Positions 52,871 to 61,770 are shown, counted from the first letter of the stretch. The stretch: DNA of 64,000 nucleotides from RH-AL1 sp965214415 (GCA_965214415.1 CBDCBQ010000003.1:2914001-2978000); one strand, 5' to 3'. Notes: generated from the sequence alone by a model not told the origin. Program-made: numbers and translations.

Positions 52871-53973
52871 GCCGCGGCACACCGCGCGTCGCGTCCGGAG
52901 CGGACGCGCGCGTAGATCGCCATCATCGCCTCGGCCATGCGCGAAGGTGCGAAGCGTGCCGCGTGGCGCCGCGCGGCTGCTCCCCATCGGGCGCGCGCGG
53001 GATCGTCGGCCAGCAAGGCCTCGATGGCGGAGACGAAACCGTCTTCGTCGTCTGGATCGACGAACTGCGCGGCGCCGCCCCACAGCTCGCGGAAGCTGGC
53101 GATGTCGGCGAGGACGAGCGGGCAGCCGGCGAGCGCCGCCTCGAGCACGGCGAGGCCGAACGGCTCGTAGCGCGCCGCCGAGACGAAGATTGGATTGCCT
53201 GCCAGGCGGCTCGCGAGTGCCTGGTCGTCCAGCGGGCCGAGCGCCGCGATGTGATGGAGTTTGATGCCCTCCCCGTTCGGGCCGATGAGCGGGCCGGCGG
53301 CTTGCAGCGGCACATGCAGGCGACCGGCAACCCCGTCGAGGACAGCAATGTTCTTTCCGCGGTCCCAGAGCCGTCCAGCGGTGAAGGCGAAGCGCTCCGG
53401 CGCGATTGGCGGGAGTACAAACGGCGTCCGGCCGTTCGGCACGACCTCGGGCAAGGCCGGCAACCCATAGGCGCCCGCGACGGCCTCGGCGAAGGCGCGG
53501 CTCGGTGCGACCACGGCATCGGCGCGCCGCAGACCTTCGGACACGCGCTTGGTCTGCCAGGCGAAGCTCGCCGGCGGCTCGCCGCCGTGCACGGCGTCCC
53601 ACCAGGTCGCGACGCAGCTGTGCACCGCCGCGACGATGGGCACCGAAAAGGAGGCCTCGGCGGCGAGCGCGGGCTGGGCGAGGTGGACGATGTCCACGCG
53701 CGTCGTCACGGCCAGCGCCGCGATCGTCACGGCAGTGGCGGCGACCGTCGCGGCATCGGGCGCCAGCCAGTCGAGGTCGAGCCCGGTGTCGATGAATTCG
53801 ACGCCCGCTATGGCGGCGATGTCGTCCCGCCTTGATGACGACGGTGACGGGCCGAGACAGACCAGCACCAGCTCGTAGCCGCGCGGCGCCAAGGCGCGAC
53901 AAAGTTCGGTGGCGTACTGCCAGACTCCGCCGACCGCGTCGACCGTCATGAGTATGCGGCAGGGCCGCGTCAT
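52867..53973 (-). CDS. GT4 family glycosyltransferase
   Basis: A 368-residue retaining GT-B glycosyltransferase. N-terminus MTRPCRILMTVDAVGGVWQYATELCRALAPRGYELVLVCLGP shows the GGxxxxxxxLxxxLxxxGH-like opening; the GT4 donor motif EPFGLAVLEAALAGCPLVLADIASF (E-x7-E) is intact. It resembles generic sugar transferases of capsule loci, with no donor specificity readable. ATG 53973 overlaps the stop of the epimerase upstream by four bases. Confidence 0.87.
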   Translation of the reverse strand: MTRPCRILMTVDAVGGVWQYATELCRALAPRGYELVLVCLGPSPSSSRRDDIAAIAGVEFIDTGLDLDWLAPDAATVAATAVTIAALAVTTRVDIVHLAQPALAAEASFSVPIVAAVHSCVATWWDAVHGGEPPASFAWQTKRVSEGLRRADAVVAPSRAFAEAVAGAYGLPALPEVVPNGRTPFVLPPIAPERFAFTAGRLWDRGKNIAVLDGVAGRLHVPLQAAGPLIGPNGEGIKLHHIAALGPLDDQALASRLAGNPIFVSAARYEPFGLAVLEAALAGCPLVLADIASFRELWGGAAQFVDPDDEDGFVSAIEALLADDPARARWGAAARRHAARFAPSRMAEAMMAIYARVRSGRDARCAAA

Positions 53974-55049
53974 GCCGCGGCTTCCGCGGCTTTGAGAACC
54001 GGCAGGTGCTCCAGCCCACGCGCCTCCGCCAGCCAGCCGAGCAGCCGCTCGACGCCCGCCCGCCAGGGTGTACGCTCGCCGAGGCCGAGCGAGTCTTGCG
54101 CCGCGCGCGTATCGGCGACGAAGTATCGCTGGTCGCCGGCACGCCAATTCAAATAGCTGACGTCGACATCACGGCCGATGAGGTCGCCTACATAGGCAAG
54201 CAGGCGGCGCAGGCTGACCGCGTTCGTCGGGCCGCCGCCGAGGTTGAAGGCACGTCCGGACACCTCGTCGATGCGCGCCCAGGCCGCCATGTATGCCTCG
54301 ACAGCATCCGCGATGTCGAGAATGTCGCGCACCTGACAGCCGTCTCCGAAGATCGAGATCGGCGCGCCGGTGAGCGCCTGGATCAGGAAGTGGGCGACCC
54401 AACCTTGATCCTCGGTGCCCATCTGCCGCTGGCCGTAGATGCAGCTCATGCGCATGACGACGGTGCGCAGCCCGAAGGATCTGGCGTAATCGAGGACGTA
54501 TTGGTCCGCGGCGCCCTTCGAGCAGCCGTACGGCGTATGGAAATCGAGCGGGCGGCCCTCGCCTATTCCGTTAGTGCGGACTTCGGCATCGTCCGGCTCG
54601 TAGGCATCCCCCCTCAGCGTGAACTCGAGGTCGCCGAGGTCGCCGTAGACCTTGTTGGTGGAGGCGAAGATCAACGGCGCGTCGGGCGCGTGGCGGCGCA
54701 GCGCCTCCAGCAGGTTCATCGTCCCGAGCATGTTGATCTCGAGGTCCTCGCGCGGATCGACCAGGCTCGTCGTCACCGCGACTTGCGCCGCCATGTGGAA
54801 CACGGCCTTGGCCCGCGCGACGGTCTCCGCGAGCCGAGGCGCGTCGCGGACATCGGCGATCATGCGCGTGATACGCGCGCCATGGCGTGACTCGAGCCAA
54901 TGAAGATTTGCGTCCACGCCCGCCCGCGCCAGCGCGTCGTAGACGATGACGTCATGTCCCTCGCGTGCCAGCCGATCGGCGATGTTGCTGCCGATGAAGC
55001 CGGCGCCGCCCGTGACGAGAACGGGACGATCGTCGCCCGGCGCCGTCAC
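53970..55049 (-). CDS. NAD-dependent epimerase, CDP-paratose/tyvelose 2-epimerase-like
   Basis: A 359-residue extended SDR enzyme. It has the NAD loop VLVTGGAGFIGSNIADRLAREG, the DANLHWLESRHGARI region typical of the CDP-paratose 2-epimerase subgroup, the active-site Ser-Tyr-Lys in FASTNKVYGD and PYGCSKGAADQYV, and DGCQVRDILDIADAV. It probably epimerises a nucleotide-sugar at C2 or C4; the exact donor is unknown. GTG 55049 overlaps the upstream stop by four bases. Confidence 0.85.
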   Translation of the reverse strand: MTAPGDDRPVLVTGGAGFIGSNIADRLAREGHDVIVYDALARAGVDANLHWLESRHGARITRMIADVRDAPRLAETVARAKAVFHMAAQVAVTTSLVDPREDLEINMLGTMNLLEALRRHAPDAPLIFASTNKVYGDLGDLEFTLRGDAYEPDDAEVRTNGIGEGRPLDFHTPYGCSKGAADQYVLDYARSFGLRTVVMRMSCIYGQRQMGTEDQGWVAHFLIQALTGAPISIFGDGCQVRDILDIADAVEAYMAAWARIDEVSGRAFNLGGGPTNAVSLRRLLAYVGDLIGRDVDVSYLNWRAGDQRYFVADTRAAQDSLGLGERTPWRAGVERLLGWLAEARGLEHLPVLKAAEAAA

Positions 55050-56158
55050 GCGACCAGCCCCCGCGCTTCCAGCTCCGCGCGCATCTGCCCGACACTGTCC
55101 TTGGCGGTTTGCTCCGCGACCCACGAAGCGAGATCGGCGAGGCCTTTGCCGAAATCCTGCCGAGCCTCGAAGCCGAGCTTGTCGGCGGCCAGTGTCGTGT
55201 CGCAGAAGCAATGACGGATGTCGCCCGTGCGCGCCTTGCCGAGGATCTCCGGCTCGATGGCGTTCTTGCCCATCGCGCGCGCCAGGTCGATGGCGATGTC
55301 GGTGACCGATCGATCGTGGCCGGAGCCGATGTTGAAGGTGCCACCGGCCGCGCCGGGCAGCGTCAGCGCGTCGGCGAAGGCACGCGCGGCGTCGAGCACG
55401 TGGACGAAGTCGCGGCGCTGCTTGCCGTCCTCGAAGATCATCGGCTGCTGGCCATTGAGGAGCCGCGCGGCGAAGATCGCCAGCACGCCGGTGTAGGGAT
55501 TGGAGAGCGCTTGCCCCGGTCCGTAGACGTTGAAGAGACGCAGGCACACGCCCTCGATCCCGTAGGGCGCGGCCATGATGTGCGTCGTGCGCTCCTGCAC
55601 GTACTTGTTGAGCGCATAGATCGACGCGAGATTTGGCCGCTTCCATTCCGGCGTCGCCACCGGCGCAAGCGGGCGTCCGCGCGCATCGGTCGGCTCCCAG
55701 TTCCGCTGCCCGTCGACGATGCCCGAGCGCGCGGCGTCTTCGACGTGCTGTCCGTCGGCATCCTTGTAGAGTCCCTCGCCGTAGATGCTCATGGACGAGG
55801 CCGTGACGACGCGGCGCACCGGCTTGTCGATCAACGCCTCGAAGAGGACGGCCGTGCCGACGTCGTTCGTCGACGTGTAGCGCTCGACCTCGTACATCGA
55901 TTGCCCAACGCCGACCTCCGCGGCGAGATGGATCACGCTGCCCACGCCCTCGAGCGCCCTGGCCACCGCCGCCTTGTCGCGTATATCGGCACGGATGAAC
56001 TCTGCTTCGTCATTGAGCATCGCCGATCCATCGACGGCGCCGTGCACCTGGTCGATCAAGCTGTCGAGGACACGAACCTCATTGCCGCGGCTGAGCAGCT
56101 CGTCGGCGACAAAGCGGCCGATGAAGCCGGCGCCGCCGGTGATGAGTACCTTCTCCAA
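55046..56158 (-). CDS. NAD-dependent epimerase/dehydratase
   Basis: A 370-residue extended SDR: VLITGGAGFIGRFVADELLSRGNEVRVLDSL, the catalytic VVTASSMSIYGEG and YALNKYVQERTT (YxxxK), and RLFNVYGPGQALSNPYTGVLAIFAARLLNG, DFVHVLDAARAF. Nearest general type is a UDP-sugar 4-epimerase or dehydratase. It is the first gene of the leftward operon, so its start at 56158 sets the shared promoter region. Substrate unknown. Confidence 0.87.
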   Translation of the reverse strand: MEKVLITGGAGFIGRFVADELLSRGNEVRVLDSLIDQVHGAVDGSAMLNDEAEFIRADIRDKAAVARALEGVGSVIHLAAEVGVGQSMYEVERYTSTNDVGTAVLFEALIDKPVRRVVTASSMSIYGEGLYKDADGQHVEDAARSGIVDGQRNWEPTDARGRPLAPVATPEWKRPNLASIYALNKYVQERTTHIMAAPYGIEGVCLRLFNVYGPGQALSNPYTGVLAIFAARLLNGQQPMIFEDGKQRRDFVHVLDAARAFADALTLPGAAGGTFNIGSGHDRSVTDIAIDLARAMGKNAIEPEILGKARTGDIRHCFCDTTLAADKLGFEARQDFGKGLADLASWVAEQTAKDSVGQMRAELEARGLVA

Positions 56159-56258
56159 GATCTCTCGGCAGCCTCTCGTGTCAAATCACGTAGCACATAA
56201 TCGACATGCGCCCGCGTAGCAGCTTCTTCTTCTTTATTGTTCCTATTGTTTACGGAAT

Positions 56259-56305
56259 GCAAGTCGAGGAACACACAAGTCGAGGAACGCAACAAGTCGA
56301 GCGAC
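56259..56305. repeat. Three 14-bp repeats in the divergent promoter region
   Basis: GCAAGTCGAGGAAC (56259), ACAAGTCGAGGAAC (56275) and ACAAGTCGAGCGAC (56292) sit 16-17 bases apart between the two divergent operons, in an AT-rich 210-base gap. The period is between one and two helix turns. They look like a multi-site operator or iteron-type array for a regulator of both operons. No regulator gene lies in the cluster. Confidence 0.65.
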
Positions 56306-56371
56306 GCCGCTGGACCATCATGCAATTAGCTTCTATGTTGATGCTCACAGTTCCCCCGACGCCAGAGCTTG

Positions 56372-56947
56372 ATGATCCTTCTTGCACGCCATGCGAGCCA
56401 CGCCGAGGTCGGCACCGTGTTGAGTGGCCGGTCCGAGATACCGCTCGACGACCGTGGCAAGGATGAAGCCGCGCGCCTCGCCGAACGGTTGGCTCGCCTG
56501 CCACTGAGCAAGATCCAAAGCAGCCCGCGCCGAAGAGCCATGGAGACCGCGTCGATCGTCGCGCGCGGGCATGGGCTCGCGGTCGAGACAGTCGACGACC
56601 TCGACGAGATCGACTTCGGCGAATGGATGGGACGGTCGTTTCGCGATCTCGACGACGAGCCGGATTGGCAAAGATGGAACGCGCACCGCGGCAGCGCCGC
56701 GACGCCGTCCGGCGAGACCATGTGGTCCGCCACCGAGCGCGCGCTGCGGCATTTGGAAGCGATCCCTTCGGGCGATGTCGTCGTCTGCGTCACGCATTGC
56801 GACATCATACGCGCCATCGTGGCGTACTATCTCGGCCTGAGCGCCGATCGCATCTTCGCCTTCGACATCGATCCCGCCTCGGTCACGACGCTTGATCGCG
56901 CGGACGGCCGGACGCGGATCGTCGCGTTGAACGAGCGCATCCATTGA
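56372..56947 (+). CDS. Histidine phosphatase family protein
   Basis: A 191-residue phosphoglycerate-mutase-like phosphatase. The active-site phosphohistidine is in ILLARHASHAE (His7), with DLDEIDFGEWMGRSFRDL and the second histidine in VVCVTHCDIIRAI. It starts the rightward operon with ATG 56372. In the cluster it would remove a phosphate from a sugar or inositol phosphate. The methyltransferase begins at TTG 56944, overlapping its stop. Confidence 0.87.
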   Translation: MILLARHASHAEVGTVLSGRSEIPLDDRGKDEAARLAERLARLPLSKIQSSPRRRAMETASIVARGHGLAVETVDDLDEIDFGEWMGRSFRDLDDEPDWQRWNAHRGSAATPSGETMWSATERALRHLEAIPSGDVVVCVTHCDIIRAIVAYYLGLSADRIFAFDIDPASVTTLDRADGRTRIVALNERIH

Positions 56948-57753
56948 CCGATCGTGACCAACGCGGCGGAAGAGCCGATACGCTTCGTGATGAGGTGGAG
57001 ACACTCGCCCCCTGGTTCCACAACATCGACCTCGGCCATGGCGTCCACACCGCGCCGGACCATTTCCTCGGCGATTATCCCCGTTTCAAGTTCGAGCGCT
57101 TCGCGCATGCCCTGCCGGAGGATCTGACGGGCAAGAGCGTGCTGGATATCGGCTGCAACGCCGGCTTCTACGCGCTGGAGATGAAGCGACGCGGCGCCAG
57201 CAGGGTCATCGGTATCGACAGCGACGAGCGCTATCTCGCGCAAGCGCGCCTCGCCGCGCGGGCGCTTGGCAGCGACGACGTGGAGTTCCGAAAGCTTTCC
57301 GTCTACGACGTGGCCCGGCTCGGCGAGCATTTCGACCTCGTCATCTTCATGGGCGTCCTCTATCACTTACGCCATCCCCTACTCGCGCTCGATCTGATCC
57401 GCGAGCATGTGGCCGGCGACATGCTGCTGTTTCAAACGATGCAGCGCGGGACCGAGGCGGTGGCCGACGTGCCGGCGGACTATCCGTTTCATGTCCCCGG
57501 CACGTTCGATCCGCCGGATTACTTCGATGCACCGGGCTATCCGAAGATGCACTTCATCGAGCGCGAATACGCGCACGATTGGAGCAATTGGTGGGCACCG
57601 AACCGAGCCTGCTCCGAGGCGATGCTGCGTGCCGCCGGCTTCTCGATCGAAAGTCGACCTGAGGCAGAGGTCTATCTTTGCCGGGTCGCGCCGATACCCT
57701 ACGCCGACGCGAGCGAGCGCATGGCCGTCCACCCGGCGGAGAAGAGCACGTGA
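56944..57753 (+). CDS. SAM methyltransferase, TIGR04290-like (Rhizobiales glycan cluster type)
   Basis: A 269-residue class I methyltransferase with CmoB-like organisation. The SAM loop is VLDIGCNAGFYALEMKRRGA, after the long N-terminal ETLAPWFHNIDLGHGVHTAPDH; the C-terminal WSNWWAPN..CSEAMLRAAGF supports the TIGR04290 group as I recall it, members of which lie beside glycosidase-like and glycosyltransferase genes in Rhizobiales. It probably O-methylates a sugar or cyclitol. It begins TTG 56944 inside the phosphatase stop; GTGA of the next gene overlaps its own stop. Confidence 0.8.
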   Translation: MTDRDQRGGRADTLRDEVETLAPWFHNIDLGHGVHTAPDHFLGDYPRFKFERFAHALPEDLTGKSVLDIGCNAGFYALEMKRRGASRVIGIDSDERYLAQARLAARALGSDDVEFRKLSVYDVARLGEHFDLVIFMGVLYHLRHPLLALDLIREHVAGDMLLFQTMQRGTEAVADVPADYPFHVPGTFDPPDYFDAPGYPKMHFIEREYAHDWSNWWAPNRACSEAMLRAAGFSIESRPEAEVYLCRVAPIPYADASERMAVHPAEKST

Positions 57754-58682
57754 TCGAAGCGGCGATGATCTGGAACGAGCCGAACAACAAATCGCATTGG
57801 GATATAGCGCTCGACCCGGAATGGATCATCTACGCCGAGACCGTGGTCCGCGCGGGCGCCGCGATCCGTGCGGCGAACCCCGCCATCACGCGCGTGCTCG
57901 GCGGCATGTCGCCGATCGATCCGTTTTGGTTGAAGCGCATCGAGGCGCGCGGCGCGCTCGAAGCCGTCGATGCCGTGGCCGTGCACGGCTTTCCACTCGA
58001 TTGGAACCTGTGGCCGATCCATGCGTGGCCAGACAAGATCGCCGAGATCGAGGCGGTCACGGACAAGCCGGTCTGGGTGACGGAGGTCGGCGTCGGATCG
58101 TTCGGCGCCGAGGAGGTGCAGGTGTTCGGCATCAAACGAACGGCCGAGCTCCTGATCGGCCGTGTGCCGCGCGTGTTCTGGTACTCGCTTTACGACCTGC
58201 CGCTGGCCTGGGGCGCCGAGACGCGGCACCGCGAGGCGGAAGGCTCGAGCTATTACCGTCACTTCTACATGGGCCTCATCCGCGAGGACGGAACGCCAAA
58301 GCCCGCGCTCCAAGATTACGCGGGCGTTGCTGGCGACATGGGGCTGATGCAATGGTTTCACTTCGATGATCCCCGGCTCGACGACGCGGTCGGGTGGATG
58401 AAGCGGCTCGGCACGCGCAAGCTCCGCACCGGCCTCTCTTGGGCCGATAGCTTTCGCCCCGGCGCGCTCGACTGGTTCGACCGGCAGATGGCCGCGCTCG
58501 CCGACTTCGACGTCACGCTGACCTTCTGCTTCACGCCGGCGCATCTCGGCGTAGCGCCGCATCACACGAGCCCGGCGGTCGACCCGCAGGCCTTCGCGGA
58601 TTTCTGCGCCTGGATGATCGATCGTTACGCGCCGTCGCGGCCGGCGCCGATGACATCCGCGTCCGGTGTGCCGCGTGCTTGA
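57750..58682 (+). CDS. Glycoside-hydrolase-like protein (clan-A, GH39-type)
   Basis: A 310-residue TIM-barrel protein. Near the start IWNEPNNKSHWD carries the WNEPN acid/base motif of clan-A hydrolases, and TEVGVGSFG supplies a candidate nucleophile glutamate. Usual annotations call relatives beta-xylosidase. No signal peptide is seen, so it acts in the cytoplasm. It may trim, transfer or bind rather than hydrolyse a glycoside, as it lies in a biosynthetic operon. GTG 57750 overlaps the methyltransferase stop. Confidence 0.75.
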   Translation: MIEAAMIWNEPNNKSHWDIALDPEWIIYAETVVRAGAAIRAANPAITRVLGGMSPIDPFWLKRIEARGALEAVDAVAVHGFPLDWNLWPIHAWPDKIAEIEAVTDKPVWVTEVGVGSFGAEEVQVFGIKRTAELLIGRVPRVFWYSLYDLPLAWGAETRHREAEGSSYYRHFYMGLIREDGTPKPALQDYAGVAGDMGLMQWFHFDDPRLDDAVGWMKRLGTRKLRTGLSWADSFRPGALDWFDRQMAALADFDVTLTFCFTPAHLGVAPHHTSPAVDPQAFADFCAWMIDRYAPSRPAPMTSASGVPRA

Positions 58683-59796
58683 GGCGTCGAGAAAGACCGT
58701 CCGCGTAGCCCTCGTCGGCGTCGGCAATTGCGCCAGCTCGCTGGTCCAAGGGCTCTCCTATTATGGTGTGGGAAGCAACGACATGGTCGGGCTTCTTCAT
58801 GCCGAGATCGGCGGCTATACGCCCTCCGACATCCACATCGTGGCGGCCTGGGACGTCGATCGCCGCAAGGTCGGGCACGATGTCGCCGCGGCGATCTTTA
58901 CAGAGCCGAACTGCACGGCGGTCTTTCAGCCGTCCGTGCCGGCGACCGGCGCCATCATCGCGATGGGCCGCAAGCTGGACGGCATCGCCGCGCACATGCT
59001 CGATCATTTCGACGCGAATCGTACTTTTCTTCTCGCGGACGCGCCCGAGCCCACCCGCGCCGAGATCGTCGCGCGCCTTCGCGAGGTCGCGGCCGATGTC
59101 CTGGTGAACTACCTGCCCGTCGGCAGCCAGCTGGCGAGCGAATTCTACGCGGAGTGCGCGCTGGAGGCAGGTGTTGCCTTCGTCAACACCATCCCCGTTT
59201 TCATCGCCAGCGATCCGGGCTGGGCGGGGCGCTTTCGTGCGGCGGGCGTGCCGATCCTCGGCGACGACATCAAGGCGCAGATCGGCGCGACCATCATCCA
59301 CCGTGTGCTCACCGACCTTTTCCGTCGGCGCGGCGCGGCTCTCGACCGGACCTATCAGCTCAATACGGGCGGAAACACGGACTTCCTCAACATGTCCAAC
59401 CACAGCCGGCTGGCATCGAAGAAGGTCTCGAAGACCGAAGCGGTCCAGTCCGTTGCCGAGCGGCGCCTGGAGGACGAGAATATCCACATCGGCCCTTCCG
59501 ACTACGTTGCCTGGCAAAACGACAACAAGGTTTGCTTCCTTCGCATGGAGGGCCGTCTCTTCGGCGGCGTGCCGATGAATCTCGAAATGCGGCTGTCGGT
59601 CGAGGACAGTCCGAACTCAGCCGGCGTCGCGATCGACATGATCCGCTGCGCCAAGCTCGCGCGCGACCGCGGGCTTGGCGGTCCGATCGAGAGCGCCTCC
59701 GCGTTCTTCTGCAAGCACCCACCGCGCCAGATGACCGATGATGTCGCCTGCGACGCGCTCGAGGCGTTCATCGCCGATCCCTCGCATGCCCCGTGA
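58675..59796 (+). CDS. ino1: Inositol-3-phosphate synthase
   Basis: A 373-residue NAD-dependent enzyme that cyclises glucose-6-phosphate to myo-inositol-3-phosphate. Signatures: VALVGVGNCASSLVQGLSYYGVGSNDMVGLLHAEIGGY, GDDIKAQIGATIIHRVL, NTGGNTDFLNMSNHSRLASKKVSKTEAV (catalytic lysines) and the SPNSAGVAIDMIRC region. It is the short bacterial type. GTG 58675 overlaps the preceding stop by eight bases. Its presence is the best clue that the pathway product contains inositol or a cyclitol derived from it. Confidence 0.95.
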   Translation: MLEASRKTVRVALVGVGNCASSLVQGLSYYGVGSNDMVGLLHAEIGGYTPSDIHIVAAWDVDRRKVGHDVAAAIFTEPNCTAVFQPSVPATGAIIAMGRKLDGIAAHMLDHFDANRTFLLADAPEPTRAEIVARLREVAADVLVNYLPVGSQLASEFYAECALEAGVAFVNTIPVFIASDPGWAGRFRAAGVPILGDDIKAQIGATIIHRVLTDLFRRRGAALDRTYQLNTGGNTDFLNMSNHSRLASKKVSKTEAVQSVAERRLEDENIHIGPSDYVAWQNDNKVCFLRMEGRLFGGVPMNLEMRLSVEDSPNSAGVAIDMIRCAKLARDRGLGGPIESASAFFCKHPPRQMTDDVACDALEAFIADPSHAP

Positions 59797-59818
59797 CCGC
59801 CCCTTCGCGGAAGCGCGG

Positions 59819-60790
59819 ATGATGCGCGCGGCCGTGCTCGCCGCACCGGGCGAGATCAGGATCGAAACGGTGCCGATCCCCATGCCCGGCTCCGACGAGG
59901 TGCGCATCCGCGTCGAGGGTTGTGGCGTCTGCGCCTCGAACCTCGGTCCTTGGCAGGGCCTCCCGTGGCTGACCTATCCAGGCGAGCCCGGCGCCCTCGG
60001 CCACGAGGCGTGGGGCATCGTCGACGCGCTCGGCACATCCATCGAGAGCCTGGCGCTCGGTGATCGGGTGACAGGGCTGTCGTTCAAGAGCTTCGCGGAA
60101 TACGACGTGGCGAAAGCGACGATGCTCCTCGCGCTGCCCGCGTCGCTTGACGCGGCGAGCGTGCCGGGCGAGCCGCTGGCGTGCGCGTTCAATATATTTC
60201 GGCGCAGCGCGATCGTCCCGGGGCAAACCGTCTCGATCGTCGGTATCGGCTTTCTTGGTGCGATACTGACGCGGCTCGCGAGCGAGGCCGGAGCGCGCGT
60301 TGTGGCGATCTCCCGACGCGCCGAATCCCTCGAGCTGGCGCGGCGCTTCGGCGCCGCCGAGACGATCGTCATGGACGACCACTGGGCGATCATCGAGGCC
60401 ATGAAGCGGCTTACCGGCGGCCGTATGTGCGAACGTGTGATCGAGGCGGTCGGCAAGCAATGGCCGCTCGACCTCGCCGGTGAGTTGGTCGGTGAAGGCG
60501 GCAAGCTGATCGTCGCGGGGTATCACCAGGACGGTCCACGCCAGGTCAACATGCAGGCGTGGAACTGGAAAGGCATCGATGTCGTCAACGCGCACGAGCG
60601 CAACGTCGATGTCTGCCTAGGCGGCGTGCGCGAGGCAATTGCAGCGCTTGGCGACGGCCGACTGGATCCCACGCCCCTCTACACTCACCGCTACCCACTG
60701 GAGCGGCTCGGCGAGGCACTCGACGCAACGCGCGACAAGCCGGGCGGCTTCGTCAAAGCGTTGATCACGTTCGAAAGCGCGGCAACTTGA
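59819..60790 (+). CDS. Zinc-type alcohol dehydrogenase (MDR family)
   Basis: A 323-residue medium-chain dehydrogenase. Catalytic-zinc residues lie in EGCGVCASNLGPWQG and GALGHEAWG; the Rossmann loop is VSIVGIGFLGAILTRLA. The four-cysteine structural zinc lobe of classic alcohol dehydrogenases is not seen. It resembles sugar- or polyol-active MDRs. ATG 59819 is used; ATG 59786 is also in frame. The following oxidoreductase starts inside its stop codon. Confidence 0.83.
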   Translation: MMRAAVLAAPGEIRIETVPIPMPGSDEVRIRVEGCGVCASNLGPWQGLPWLTYPGEPGALGHEAWGIVDALGTSIESLALGDRVTGLSFKSFAEYDVAKATMLLALPASLDAASVPGEPLACAFNIFRRSAIVPGQTVSIVGIGFLGAILTRLASEAGARVVAISRRAESLELARRFGAAETIVMDDHWAIIEAMKRLTGGRMCERVIEAVGKQWPLDLAGELVGEGGKLIVAGYHQDGPRQVNMQAWNWKGIDVVNAHERNVDVCLGGVREAIAALGDGRLDPTPLYTHRYPLERLGEALDATRDKPGGFVKALITFESAAT

Positions 60791-61770
60791 GCAAACCGCG
60801 CATCGGCTTCTTGGGCGTTGGTTGGATCGGCTCGCATCGTATGGAGGCGATGCTCGCCACCGGTGCCGTCGAGGCGGTCGCGATCTGCGATCCTTCGATG
60901 GAGATGCGCGAGGCAGCGACGATCCGCTCACCCGCCGCGGTGCACGTCGAAACCCTTGAGGAGCTCATCGCGATCGGTGTCGATGGCGTGGCCATCGCAA
61001 CGCCGAATGCCCTCCACGCAAATCAAGCCATACGCTGCCTCGAGGCCGGTGCCGCCGTCTTCTGTCAGAAGCCTCTAGGTCGAAACGGACGGGAGACAGC
61101 GGACGTGGTCGCGGCGGCGTCCCGGGCCAATCGTTTGCTAACGGTGGACTTCTCCTATCGTCATGCGGAGGGATTGCGTCGGATCGCCGAGTTGATCCAG
61201 GCGGACGCACTCGGCCATATCTTCGCGATCGACCTCACGTTCCACAACGCGTATGGACCAGACAAGCCCTGGTTTTACCATCGAGCCCAGTCGGGCGGCG
61301 GTTGCCTGATCGATCTTGGAATCCACCTTGTCGATCTCGCGCTCTGGACCATGGGTTTTCCTCAAACCACAGGTCCGGTATCCGCGTCGCTTTTCCGCGA
61401 TGGCGCGACGCTCGCATCAGGTGGCGCAACCGAAGATTACGCGACGGCGAACTTCTCGCTGGACGGGGGCGCAGCCGTTCGTCTTGCCTGCTCGTGGCAT
61501 CTCAATGCCGGACAGGCTGCACGCATCGAGGCTGCCTTCTACGGAACGCGCGGCGGTGCCGCCTTCCGCAACATCAATGGATCCTTTTACGATTTCGAGG
61601 CCGAGCACTATCGGGGCACATCAACCGACAAATTGACTGGTCCGCCTGACGCTTGGGGCGGTCGCGCCGCCGCGGCATGGGCTATCGCCTTGGCATCCAG
61701 CCGAGGATTTAACGCCGACGCGTTCGACTACATTGCCTCAGCCAACCTACTGGATGAAATGTACACTTGA
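60787..61770 (+). CDS. Gfo/Idh/MocA family oxidoreductase
   Basis: A 327-residue NAD(P)-dependent sugar/cyclitol oxidoreductase. N-terminal RIGFLGVGWIGSHRMEAM binds NAD; the usual EKP active-site motif is QKP here (VFCQKPLG); the catalytic DxGxH is in GGGCLIDLGIHLVDLALW. myo-Inositol dehydrogenases belong to this family, which fits the inositol synthase two genes upstream. TTG 60787 overlaps the previous stop (TTGA). It is the last gene of the rightward operon. Confidence 0.87.
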   Translation: MSKPRIGFLGVGWIGSHRMEAMLATGAVEAVAICDPSMEMREAATIRSPAAVHVETLEELIAIGVDGVAIATPNALHANQAIRCLEAGAAVFCQKPLGRNGRETADVVAAASRANRLLTVDFSYRHAEGLRRIAELIQADALGHIFAIDLTFHNAYGPDKPWFYHRAQSGGGCLIDLGIHLVDLALWTMGFPQTTGPVSASLFRDGATLASGGATEDYATANFSLDGGAAVRLACSWHLNAGQAARIEAAFYGTRGGAAFRNINGSFYDFEAEHYRGTSTDKLTGPPDAWGGRAAAAWAIALASSRGFNADAFDYIASANLLDEMYT

